Below, in pieces: positions 1 through 10,720 of a stretch of DNA of 64,000 bases. How positions within the stretch are numbered: the first letter of the stretch is position 1; the number at the start of each line of letters is the position of its first letter. Below the pieces are notes generated by a model. The model worked only from the letters and a program-made list of their open reading frames with translations, made no database searches and was not told the DNA's origin. The stretch comes from Callorhinus ursinus. Its lineage: Eukaryota; Chordata; Mammalia; Carnivora; Otariidae. Location: positions 47,285,627-47,349,626 of the forward strand of contig NW_020312817.1 of NCBI RefSeq assembly GCF_003265705.1, in the 5' to 3' direction. Both the position numbers and the translations under genes were made by a program.

Positions 1-1222
1 TTCCTTTTCAAGTCTACATTGGTTTCCTACATGTTTTTTTTGCTGTATATTATTTATACTATTTTTAAAATTTCTCTAACCATGCTTTCATATTGGAGTA
101 TACGTTTGCAATCTCTTTCCCCAGTTCAGAAATTCAAAGTTCTCTCAAATGCCCTTGAGAGTAACAGTTTTCTAGTGGTCCTCCCAGCAACGCTGTTGCA
201 CCACAGTGTGTCTACTCTTATCCCTCAGATATTTTCTCTTCTTTAGAATTGCCACATCTCTTTTCTATGACTTGTGCTATTTTTTTGTCTTTGATCATCT
301 TTCCATATGAATCTATAAACTATCATATAGTTTGGGAGCGAAGGGGAATTCTATCATATTTGTAACTATTCCAATTTTATAGTCACATAAAAAGAGGAGG
401 GAAAAACTGAGTCCTTGTGAAGTTTTATTTTTCTAGCTCTGAGGTCCTGTTGCTTCCTTCAGCAGAGTCAAGTAGGGCACCTGTGGCAGACAGCCTTCTC
501 TGCAGATGAGTTTCTCTTCTCTAACTCCTAACTGGCTCTGTTCCCTTCTCTACCCAGTATGACTATTGTCATCAGGAAATGGTGTTATTTTGGTTTCCAC
601 TTAACATAGTAATCTTGTCATTTCCTGAGTAAGAGTGATGAACATTTTGATGTGTTCCCAAGTCTCCCTTCAATGAAAGACCTATATAACCTACTTGTTA
701 GGAATCCTGTGGGCAAACAGCCTTCAGGCATCCTCTTCTTTAGGAATTGCTTTAATTACCAAAAACCACTTCATCCAAGACCATGACCCTTCCCAGGAAG
801 ATCCATAAGCAGGGACGGGCTGATGTAGGGTCATAGAGTCCTGGCCATCTTGGCTCATCTCAGGACACCTCAGGAGAACACTATAACTCCAGGGCTTCCA
901 ATGGGGTTGGCCAAACTTATAATTGGACCTTTATCACAGTGTTCCCTCTCTTGCTGCATCTCTCTCTGTCAAATAAATAAATAGAAAATTAAAAAAAATT
1001 TCTTCAGCTTCTCCCTATTCTCTCTGTTGTCATTTTCCTCCCTTCCACAGATGTTCTCTCCAAGGCATTTTTTAATAAATAATAAATTTCCACAGTGTTA
1101 AGCTCTGTCCCTGACTCTGCTTCCAAGGGAGCCCAACTGTGACAGTAAGTTACATATATAGTGGATAGTATTTTGGTTATGTATAAATTCATTAATTTAG
1201 TGAATTTACAAAAGGCACCTAC
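1..1222. other. Unassigned non-coding stretch
   Basis: I see no gene. A moderately GC-rich part (about 480-940) has the texture of an old, decayed transposon but I cannot name it. Around 930-1000 the order TGTTCCCTCTC, CTCTCTGTC, AATAAATAAAT and an A-run matches the 3' end of a Can-SINE, so a tail-only fragment may lie here. No head is visible. Confidence 0.35.
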
Positions 1223-1395
1223 GGGGGCACCTGGGTGGCTCAGTCTGTTAAGTGTCTGCTTTTGGCTTAGGTCATGACCTCAGGTCTTGGGATCAAGCCC
1301 CGCACTGGGGCTCCCTGCTCAGCAGGGGAGTCTGCTTCTCCCTCCCCCTTTGCACCTCCTCTCACTCATGTTCTCTCTCTCTCAATTTTTTTTTC
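1223..1395 (+). mobile_element. Can-SINE (tRNA-Lys-derived SINE), plus strand
   Basis: The head GGGGGCACCTGGGTGGCTCA carries the tRNA-like A box, and GGGATCAAGCCCC stands where the B box belongs, so an internal Pol III promoter is present in relic form. A CT-rich middle and a short T-rich 3' end follow; the AATAAA tail is degraded. The 10-bp target-site duplication AAAGGCACCT lies at 1211-1220 and 1396-1405. Such insertions are made in trans by L1 machinery. The loss of the A-rich tail suggests an older copy than most of the others in the window. Confidence 0.93.
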
Positions 1396-1405
1396 AAAGG
1401 CACCT

Positions 1406-2693
1406 GCACTGTCTAGATCTAGGCTCAACTGACTGTCCCAGCTCTCCCTTTTGACTCCACCCCTTGCCTTTAAGCTAGCAGATGGCATTGAAAATCCTTT
1501 AGTGGTTTTGCTCCCCTTTTTTCTCTCTGAGCACTTACTTTGCATATTGTAAACAATGAATTGATTGGCTCTTTCCTCAATCCAGCTTTTATGTCTTATA
1601 GAAATTCTGAAAAGCTTCTGGCTTGTGAATGATACTGTTGTCCTAGATTCTCACACTTTTATTGTTTGCTTTTTCTGTTTTTATACATCATTGATTATTT
1701 TCACTGATGTTTTGAAGAGAAGGGAAAATCTATAAACATGAGCTCAGATCACTATCTCAAGGCAAATGTCCCTAACATATTTTTGATATCAAAATTAACA
1801 TTTCTTTTACCTCCACAAGGAAAATGAAACAGACCACTAAAATTCATTAAAACAAAAGTGAACACGTATCACACTAATGATATTTGAAGGCAAAATTAAG
1901 ATATAATTATTATCTTAAAATCACTTTGATTATAAAGATCTTTTTGTTCAAATAAGAGAAGAACAGCCAAAATTTTTCTTATTGAGGTTATAGCTGGAAT
2001 TAGGATAGATTTAAAAATCATCCAATCTGGATTTGAATCCTGGATCTTTCATAATATTTGCCTCCTCATTATTTTTAGTAATATTGGTGTTGGTATTAAT
2101 TTTGTTTGAGTGTGAGGACAGAGAATTCAAATACAAAAAAAATTTACTTGATGTGACGTGATTCCCTGGACTGGAGTTTTGGATTCATACTGTGGCTTTG
2201 TCACAAATAAGTGGGAGCTTGTAAAATTTTGTTCACATTACTATCACCAGTTTATCACTTATCTGTAAGTGCAAATTTAAAAAACTGATTTATTACAACA
2301 TTCAGTATATCACTAGTATATTACTATGTGCTGTGAGAATCTGATTAGAGGATATATATAAAACTGTCTTGAAAACATTTTAGTATCATAAACATAAAAG
2401 ACGTCATCACCATCATTCTCTTCTTCAACCCATCTTTATCAATGTCCTTTCCTAAAGTTTGTAGAAGGTTCTCACCTTGGGGTTCAGGGGCCAAGGATAG
2501 TCTTATTACTGTACCAAAACTGATAAGCCTAACTTATTTATTGAGGACAAACATCTAGAATATGGTAGTAACCTTTGAATTTAAGAATTCATTATTAATA
2601 TATCTGGGATAGTAAATTAAAAATGAATATCACTTTATATATTTATCAATAAAGCTACCAACTTTTTTTTTAATTAGTGCTTTGAGAGACAGA

Positions 2694-2694
<1 letters not shown>
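1406..2694. other. Unassigned AT-rich stretch
   Basis: No open frame of note, no tandem array and no interspersed repeat that I recognise. It reads as ordinary AT-rich non-coding DNA. Confidence 0.4.

Positions 2695-2727
<33 letters not shown>
2695..2727 (+). repeat. (TG)16 microsatellite
   Basis: An uninterrupted TG dinucleotide array of about 16 units. It follows a T-run and a GAGAGACAGA stretch, which might be the decayed tail of a minus-strand SINE. The array is long enough to be polymorphic. The reverse strand reads as a poly(Thr-His) frame, which has no coding meaning. Confidence 0.95.
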
Positions 2728-2731
<4 letters not shown>

Positions 2732-3184
2732 GGTGACAAGCAGCAACAAAAGGGAGAATGGCTCATTAGGTTTTCGATCTAGTCTAGCCCTTGGACTAAA
2801 CATCCCAGGAAACCATGGAAACAAGAACAAGAACTCAGTCACAGGGTACAATAGAGGATTTCCAGCCTGCTAAAAAGTCTTCTCAAAAGTTTGTGGTGAA
2901 CAAAATACAAAACAATTGGATGTCGTAAATGTCCTCAAACATTTTCAAGCGTATTAATTCTAAATGCTGAAATCATTGAGGAAAACTTCTAGAAATCATT
3001 TTCTAGAACTGTCAAGCCAATGGCCAAATTATGAAACCTACAGCCTTTAGAGGGAGATACACTTATTTTCTTGTGCTTTGTGTACAATTCGGTCTCTCTT
3101 GCTAACAGCAGATTTTTCAGTTTATTTCAGCTCTGGCTCTAGCACAGAGAGTAAAAATGAATTCTAGAGATGAATGTAATGAGC

Positions 3185-3372
3185 AAAGAAGAGAATTGTG
3201 ATTAAGATAAGAGGCTTTGGAGTTGAAGCCCTGGGCTTGTATCCTCTCGCTGTTACTTCTGCAGTGTCATTTCTCCGAGTTTCCCCCACTATTGATTGGA
3301 GATACTTAAATTCTTAGGGCTGTTTGTGTCTTAATAGAAACCATTAGATAAGTATATATTAGTCAAAAAATA
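3185..3372 (+). mobile_element. MIR, plus strand, diverged
   Basis: The run GTGATTAAGATAAGAGGCTT, then TTGGAGTTGAAGCCCTGGGC, follows the MIR head (GTGGTTAAGAGCAC..GGAGTCAGACTGCCTGGGTTC). A decayed core follows, then an AATAATAATAA stretch. MIR is an ancient tRNA-derived SINE mobilised by L2 and is now inactive. The family call rests on pattern recall. Confidence 0.65.
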
Positions 3373-3464
3373 ATAATAATAACAATATTAGGAGCCACTA
3401 ACAAATGTTGAGTGAGTTTGGCAATCCACTTTAGAAAATAACATTTTATTTACTCATTTTGCTA

Positions 3465-3655
3465 CCTTTTTTTTAAGATTTTATTATTTGACACAGAGAG
3501 AGAGATCATAAACAGGGGGAGCAGCAGGCAGAGGGAGAGGGAGAAGCAGGCTCCCCGCAGAGCAAGGAGCCCGATGCAGGGCTCGATCCCAGGACTCTGG
3601 AATCATGACCTGAGCTGAAGGCAGCCGCTTAACCAACTGAGCCACCCAGGCGCCC
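3465..3655 (-). mobile_element. Can-SINE, minus strand
   Basis: On the plus strand the element reads tail first: a T-run, AAGATTTTATTATTTGACAC, a GA-rich middle, then the reverse-complement head TTAACCAACTGAGCCACCCA ending in GGCGCCC. The target-site duplication is a perfect 12-mer, CTCATTTTGCTA, at 3453-3464 and 3656-3667. Head and tail are intact. Confidence 0.96.
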
Positions 3656-3667
3656 CTCATTTTGCTA

Positions 3668-6339
3668 TCTTAATTTTTTCATTGAGTTACTCTTTATTTC
3701 CTAGTTTTCTATAGTTCTCATATTATATACATATAGTCTTCAAAAGTAGTGCTGCAAAAAATCAAAGAATATAATTGTTCATGGAGAATTTTCAGAAGCT
3801 ATCCATAACTTTCTCCCTTGTGGCAGATTTATAAGATGTTCGTAAAATGAAATGATGCAGGGAAATCAGAATGTGTTCTTGTAATAAGGAAATGTAGCAT
3901 GTATTTTCTAGATCAAGTTCTTCTATAACCCATTTTATTGTATATATGTGGCTCTGTCCCTGACTATGTTGATGTCAATGCCATACATTGCAGGGGTTTT
4001 TGTAATCCCAGAAGACTCTAAGTAACTCTCGAAAGGATTTGTTCTCAATATAGTGGAGAACTCCTCACTCAAGACTGCATACCCTGGCTACCATGAGGAC
4101 AGAAGTGAGAAGGCATGTGTCATTGGACATAATGAATGTCCCTCTAAGGAGGAACATTCTATCTCTCTGAAAAGGGACGTGAGTAGAGAGACCTCTAGAG
4201 TCTTTTAACAGTATTAAGACTATGGCCAGCAATGTAAGCCCCACATGTTGGCCAGTCTCTGCCAGTATTGTATAGGAGGTGTGAGCCTGCTTATCCAGGG
4301 TCTTCAAAATTTGGGTTGAAGGTTATTACCAGTCCATTTTTATTCATTGTTGTTGTTGTTCCAGCTATAATTTTCAGTCAGAGTAATTTCAGGATTTCTA
4401 TTTGTAGTATCTTTCAAATAAATATTTTTGGTTCCTCTGAAAATTAAATGCCCTTAAGGGTCTCATTTCTTTTCTGTAGAACTAAACTTGTCATTTACTG
4501 TCTGGTCTTCAAATGGCATATTCCCCCTTTACATTGTAACCTGAGCATAGATGCAGTAAAGAACTTATGCCGTTTAATTCACTTTGTGATTGATTACTTA
4601 CATGATTAAAAAGAAATTCTCAAGAGTTTTCCTCACCTAAAAGACCTATAACACTTGACATGTTATTAGGACCCTGCTGTGATAAGATTTGGCAGATTTT
4701 TTCCTTTGAGAATGTTATTTTCAAGTCTAGAAAGATAATAGATAGGAATATAAGGACTAAAACTGTAAAAAAAAAACAAACTGAAAATGAAAGGAAAAAA
4801 TCACTATACTTGTGAGCTACAAAAATTTGATATCTTTAGCCATATGAAAATTGAAGCATTAAGTCCAATATTTTAGTGTCCCTTAATAGGAGAACAAAAT
4901 CCATAAATAGTGCAAACAACTTATTTTTAAATAGCAATGTCTTCTGAAACTTGAACCTCTTGTGTTAAACATATAGCTAATGAAAATTATTTCCCTAGTG
5001 AAAAAATATATGTATGAAAATATTAAACAGTCATCAGTCTAAAAACAATCAGCTCCAGCTGGGCAATGTGCCCTAGTTTATAAGCCACCTCCTTAGCATA
5101 TCTTTATAATGAACAAGCCATGACGTTTTAAGGTCTAAATTTCATATAAATTTAATTCAGTCAATTTTGAAGTGCTAGCACCTTAATTTAAAACAAAAAA
5201 TGTTAATTTCCATCTTTATTAATCTCTTGCTCCTGGATACTTATAAATTTTTCCTCAAAAGCTATATATGTGTATATAAATACGTACATATATGTGATAA
5301 GTTGATAGATATGGATATATTTTATATTTATATTTAATTGTTTTTCTAGTGCTTCTAAATATTTGCTGTTTTCAGTGTTAGCTACCAGGACAAAGTACAC
5401 CAATATTGATTTTTAGACTTGGCAAACATAACTCATTCTTTAAATCTATTCTTATTGTTTCAAATAATGAGTGGCTTACAATTCCTCAAATATGCATATG
5501 GCAAACAAAATGAAAGTACAACCATTTGCTTTTATCCCAAATGACTATGGTAACCATGTCTCAGGAGGCAGAGTGACATTTAATGGCATAGTGGCAATAT
5601 AGTGAGGAGGCAATTAACATTGTGCTCTTTTTTTTTCCTGGCACTGACAGGACCAGGTTGCATGCACATCCATGCAGAGATAGAGTTTATGTCATTGATA
5701 TCTAAATACAAATTAGTATGCCTTCACTAGATGGCAGAACTAAAGTCTGTGACATTAAGAACAAAAAAATCCTTGGGTCATTAGCCTATTAGTTGATGAA
5801 GTCTAAATGGCATCTTCTCCAATTATTCCTTCATAGAAGTTAATTCACCTTGATATGGAACTGACCCTTAAAGGTGCTCATTTCTGTTTCCTTAATTCAA
5901 CTGGACAAAATTTTGTCCTGTATTGCTTTGGGCAAGTGTAAACCCAGATCTGAGGATGTTCCTAGCAGATTTAGGCATAGGCAACAAAGACATTAAATAT
6001 TTTTCCAGGAAAAAAGAAGGAAAGAAAATAGAATAAACTGAGAAAAACATGATTAAGAAAGAGATGCCTAAGCTGTGTCATATCACAGTAAGTGTTCTTG
6101 ATATTTATCTCAGTTACTGCTGAGCTGGCCAGTCTCTTAGATATTTGCAAAGCTGCCAACACTAGCTTAGCTCCTTTTCTAAACAAATAAAAGCCAACAA
6201 AGACATAATTTATACTCAAAATGCTTATTATGGCCTTTGGCTCTGCTCAATAACTTGAAGTAGATTCTCTGTGAAGTTGCTAGATTGCTCCAGGCAAGTA
6301 AATGCCAGGTAATAGTGACTTAATGTCTAATTGTCATAT
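3668..6339. other. Unassigned non-coding stretch
   Basis: Mostly AT-rich sequence. An 80-codon open frame on the minus strand at 4065-4307 matches no family I know and has no supporting context, so I take it as chance. A slightly GC-richer patch at 4080-4310 might be an old transposon. Nothing else stands out. Confidence 0.35.
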
Positions 6340-6340
6340 G

Positions 6341-6450
6341 CATTTTATCCCTCTTCCTCCTCCTCCTCAGTCTCCTCCATGTCCTTCACTTTCTCCTTCC
6401 TCCTCTTTCCCTTTCCCTTCCGGTCTCCTTTTTTTTTTTTTTTTTTTTTT
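6341..6450 (+). repeat. Polypyrimidine tract ending in T22
   Basis: About 110 bases almost purely C and T on the plus strand: CCT and CTC units (6350-6420), then an unbroken run of about 22 T at 6429-6450. Such a strand-asymmetric tract can form triplex (H-DNA) in principle. The proline- and phenylalanine-rich reading frame over it is a by-product of composition. Confidence 0.85.
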
Positions 6451-6834
6451 ATTTCTGCTTCTAAATTTTTCAGGGATGTTTCCTCCTAAGTATTTACAAG
6501 TCAGGTATATTCACAGAAAGTTTATTGAAGGGGAGAAGGGAATTAGACCCCATCTTTCAGAACATTATTCTAAATATCTCCCTGGTGTCCTCACCACCCA
6601 TGTTCTCTCCATAATGTACAGCCCAACTTAGGCTGATCTTTGACAAAATGAACTAAGAGAGGAATTTGTGTTTGGTCTTTTACCACCTTCCTATATAACA
6701 TATTATGAACTACAGCTTTGGTTCGGTAAAGATGCCAAACCTAGGTAGTTCTATTACTAGGCAAAAGATAAGCTAACTCTATTGGTTCAGTTTTATATAT
6801 TTAACCTACCAGATTATCATGGCCAATTAGTCAG

Positions 6835-7010
6835 TGGTGAAAACACTGGTGCTAAGAGAGTTAGTATCTCAGAAGAACTGATGTTTCATCCCAGCTTTGA
6901 CACTAACAGCACAAGTGACCCTGTTTAGTTCAACCTCTCGGAATTTCAATTTCTTTGTTAGTAAAATGGGACACATTTGCTTGCAGCTTTGTTTAGGACA
7001 CATTCACCTA
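6835..7010 (+). mobile_element. MIR, plus strand, diverged
   Basis: The order AGCTTTGACACTAACAGCAC, AGTGACCCTG, TCAACCTCTCGGAATTTCAA and GTTAGTAAAATGGGACAC follows the MIR core (..TGTGACCTTGGGCAA..CCTCTCTGAGCCTCAGTTTCC..TGTAAAATGGG). The 5' third is poorly preserved. Insertion orientation is clear from the core. Confidence 0.72.
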
Positions 7011-7632
7011 TCAGGGTCCCCTCCTTTGTGCATACATAAGGAAATAAAATGACAAAAGAAAAATTAAACATAAATAATTATATTTTATACCAGACACCCA
7101 AAATAATAATTTTTATTATTTTTTACTCTGGAAGTCTCTTCGACACTTTACATATTTTACAAATAATGACCAAAAAGAAAATAAAACTCTCAGTCCATCA
7201 CAGCCTTAAATAATCCAAATAATGACACGGAAGTCTAATAACTTTTTACTAGCCTTGAGGAAAGGATATTGACCTTTGGAAAGACTGAACAATTGAATAA
7301 TGCCCACTTGTTAATAAATTTGGATTTACACCAACTGAATAATACATTCAATTACACTCATGTTTTTGTGAAATTCAATAAGTCTTTCCCTCTAACTAAT
7401 TTTCCCAGTAATAAATCCATTACAAAGCACACACAAAAACAGCTCTGACAAATAATTCATGTTCTTGGCCCTAAGCCACCATTCAGACTTCTGTGTTCCT
7501 TTCCATAGTCTTTGGATAGTAAACATGGATTAACTCTAGTTAACTGAAAGTGCATTGAGCAGTATTTTCAGGCACAGAATGTAACTTACTAAAGACAAAA
7601 AAAAAAAATTTGTTTTTATTTGTAATTTTAGG

Positions 7633-7650
7633 CCTCTCTCTCTCTCTCTC
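7633..7650 (+). repeat. (CT)9 short tandem repeat
   Basis: A perfect CT dinucleotide run of about nine units. It sits in AT-rich sequence shortly after an A13 tract at about 7598-7611. No larger element contains it as far as I can see. Confidence 0.85.
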
Positions 7651-9695
7651 ATTCTTATACGCACATACATATACACTCCTGAATATGAAGAAGCAAAGGT
7701 CCCTCTTTCTTACCTTTTTTATGATACTCTCAAAGTTATACCTTTCATGGTAGAGAACCAGATGAAAGAATATTATGGTGCACATATATGGAGGAACCAG
7801 AGAGTGTTTTAAGGAGAATTTAATTGTGAATACACCATGTGGGTTTGAAAATAGGCTGAGTGGAAAATCATCTCAACTTGTTTCCGGAACAAACACAAAC
7901 GGAAGCCTTCTACATCAAAGCATTGGAGCTTTGTTTCTTACCATCCTTATTCTCATTTGTTAACTAAAGGCAAATATCTTATTTAAACTAGAAAATACCG
8001 TGCGTTTTCTCACATATACAATATGTGGCACTTAAAACCACTGATGAGGATATGATGGGGAATATTACAGAGATTCTGGTAACTAACTTTTCCGAAGACA
8101 AGGTGATTAGTAGATTCAAAGAACTTATGGAAAAATTATAAAGCAAGACATACCCTAATAAATAAGAGCATCCAAAATGTGATATTAGAAATTTTTGGAG
8201 GAAGACTATGTGATAAGTATCTTTCTGACTAGTTATGCAGTTGCGATCTGAATTCTAACCTTAATGTTTCAGGAGGTTTGAAATCATCGATGACCACTCT
8301 GGGTTGTGACTAGTTGCTGTCCTTAAGCAATGCCTCACCCCAAAGGAGAAACCACTGAGTTTCAGTTAAGAGCAGAGAAGGACAATTCTGTGAAAGATCT
8401 GTGGGCATACCTTGTCAGCAGCCACTTACTTGACATATACAAGGTGCTGCAGAGCCGCTGACCAGCTTTATACAGAGTTTCCTTGGAAGCTTTGTGTAAC
8501 TCGGATCAAGATCTGTGGAGGGCACTTTATCCTTTCCTTTACTTAAGATCATGTTAGGGAAGGCTTGCTTCTCACCACAGAGGAGTGTACGCAGCACTTT
8601 ATTGAGGCTTATCGGTGCAGCCAGAAATCCAAGTTAGGCCAAGCAGGCTTTGGAGCAAAAAAACTTTTATCTAACATAGTAAAAGTGTGAGAGAACCAGC
8701 TGGAAAAACAAACAAGATTGATGTTAAGTAAAGCAACAGAGGACTTGGGTCCCCGCGTTCAGAGGGGCCTTTTGTGCTTGTGCGCCACGTAATTCAAAAT
8801 TTATTCCATCCCAGATTTCATTAATTGGTTTCTTCTTCTAGTCATTGAGGATACCCACCTTTGTATAACAAGCATGTGTTTGTACAGAGGGGATGGCAGT
8901 GTTGCACCTCCCTCATCCTAACCCATAAAAGTGCTTGGTATCAGCATTCAGAGCAAGTCTTGTTTCTTCATTATGTGAGACCATGGGAGAATCAAGAGAT
9001 CAGTTAGTCCTGTGGTCTATGGAGGAGAGTGAACCGCTCTTTTTTTTTCACTACATGCTTTATCCCCTGGATTAAGTCAGTGTTTTCAGGCCATGGCTAT
9101 GGAGCTGGCGACCTGAAAACGTACCTTGGGAATGAGAAGCCCAAGAACACAGAGGAGATTCAGAGACAGAAATATGTTTTCTCTGATTGGGAACACCTGT
9201 TTGCAAGGACAGAGTATAAAATCAAACACGATATGAATAAAAATATGGAAAGCATAAATTTCAGTACAATTTTCAAGTATAAAAATGTCAGCACAATTAT
9301 CCTTTCTCATTATAATGCACAGCAGAATCTTTCTTTTGACTCTAAGAGGAAAGCATAAGGTTGCATAGGTTTCATATGGTGTTACTAGATGGGACGTTTT
9401 AGGGTGATTAATATGCTGAGGTACTATTGCTTATTGTGTCTGAGTCTGTCACAGATACATAGGCCCAAGTACATCAGTAGGAAAAGATTTAGTCTTAAAT
9501 TTGAAGACAAACTTCTTAACATGTTATAACTTGCAGAATTTCTTATTTTGGGCTATTTTCTGGTGGTCTTATACCTCTAAACCCAGATGTCAAACTTCTA
9601 GTGAGGGAGACTGCCAAACCTTACTAATTGCTTAGAAGTGACATTTATTACATGCATAAACTTTTTTGATTTCTGTCTCATTTCCCCCAACATAA
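7651..9695. other. Unassigned stretch with a few chance open frames
   Basis: The part from about 8240 to 9000 is less AT-rich than its surroundings and contains isolated CpG sites. It may be an old ERV or DNA-transposon remnant, but I could not name it. The open frame at 9029-9358 (+, 109 codons) has no recognisable domain and is open on the opposite strand as well. Confidence 0.3.
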
Positions 9696-9696
9696 C

Positions 9697-9987
9697 CTAT
9701 TTGTATTAGGCCAAAACTTGACAGCTTAAAAAATAAACATTTATTGTCTCACATAGTTTCTGAGGCTAAGAAATCTGGAGGTCTCTTAACTGCATGGTTC
9801 TGTATCAGAGTCTTTGCTGAGACTGTAGTCAAACTCTCCATCAGGGCTTTGGCATCTGTGAGGACTTAACTGGAGTTGGAGGATTGGTACCAAGGTCACT
9901 CATGCGCTTTTTTGCAAGAGACTTCAGATCTCGCCACATGGGCCTTTCTGTAAGGTTGCCTTTAACATTACTTCCCCAGAACAAATG

Positions 9988-10029
<42 letters not shown>

Positions 10030-10205
10030 ATGATCAGTGGAAGCTGCCTTCACTTACAACCTAATCTCAAACATGACCTGGCATCATTTTTGCAATATTC
10101 TATTGGTCCTGTGGACCAATTCTGGAATAATATGAAGGGAGTACACACAAGGTAAATATCAAAAGCCAAGGATCATTGTGGGCCATCTTGGGGATTAGCT
10201 ACAAT
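9697..10205 (+). mobile_element. Old LTR-like interspersed repeat, family uncertain
   Basis: The block opens with TTTGTATTAGGCCAAAACTT and AACATTTATTGTCTCACATA, continues through TCTGAGGCTAAGAAATCTGG, CGCCACATGGGCCTTTCTGT and a GA array, and ends with AATATTCTATTGGTCCTGTG, AAGGATCATTGTGGGCCATC and TTAGCTACAA. I recognise this order of landmarks as one common mammalian repeat, probably an ancient MaLR/ERVL-type LTR; the exact subfamily is not certain. The copy is strongly diverged and no target-site duplication is visible. Confidence 0.55.
9990..10029 (+). repeat. (AG)n microsatellite inside the old LTR-like repeat
   Basis: About 19 AG units with one AA interruption near 10020. The consensus of the host repeat already has a GA-rich segment at this point, so the array probably expanded from it. 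Confidence 0.92.
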
Positions 10206-10369
10206 ATAATGTATTAGTTTATTGATTCATATGGTTTATGCAATTAAATGAGTAATTTTGATTGGCTTAGTCACTGAATATTTCTTAAGTGTGTATGATG
10301 AGCCATAAGGAACTTGTAAGACAGCCATGTAACAGGAGATTTTAAAAAGCAGATAAGACAAGCTAGAGC

Positions 10370-10500
10370 TGACCAGGACTCAGGATTCTTTCAGAGCATT
10401 ATGGCTGGGGTGGCCAGGGAAGATAGACGTCTGAGTAAGGGGCATCTGAGCTGAGGAGGAGAGGAGTCAAATAAAGATGTTGAGGTAGGAAACCATGGCA
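10370..10500 (+). mobile_element. Possible fragment of an old L1M-like repeat
   Basis: The words GGGGTGGCCAGGGAAGATAG and GGCATCTGAGCTGAGGAGGA resemble the part GGTCAGGGAAGGCTTC..GACATTTGAGCTGAG of the long old repeat that is better preserved at 33722-35345. This is a short, diverged match. Confidence 0.4.
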
Positions 10501-10696
10501 GATCATTTAAGTTTTTCAACATATATAGAGGATAATAAAAGATTAAGGGTGGGAAGGGAATAAAGATGGATTTGTACATAAAGGAAGTATAGAAACCTTC
10601 AGAAATCCAGTAACAGAATCAAAAATAAATTCTAGAACCTCTCACTAACCCTTAGCCCCTGCATGTTATAGTTCTCAAGTACCCTCTCAGAAATAG

Positions 10697-10720
10697 AAAA
10701 AAAAAAAAAAAAAAAAAAAA
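10697..10720 (+). repeat. A24 homopolymer
   Basis: An uninterrupted run of 24 A. I find no retroposed body with target-site duplications beside it, so its origin is open. The AT-rich sequence up to it (about 10500-10690) includes no recognisable element. Confidence 0.9.

Noticed and set aside
4065..4307. 80-codon minus-strand frame with hydrophobic stretch
   Set aside because: No family recognised, no neighbouring gene structure; treated as chance.
9029..9358. 109-codon plus-strand frame outside known repeats
   Set aside because: No motif, no splice or start context that I could support, and a 74-codon frame lies opposite. Compatible with chance in 64 kb of six-frame sequence.
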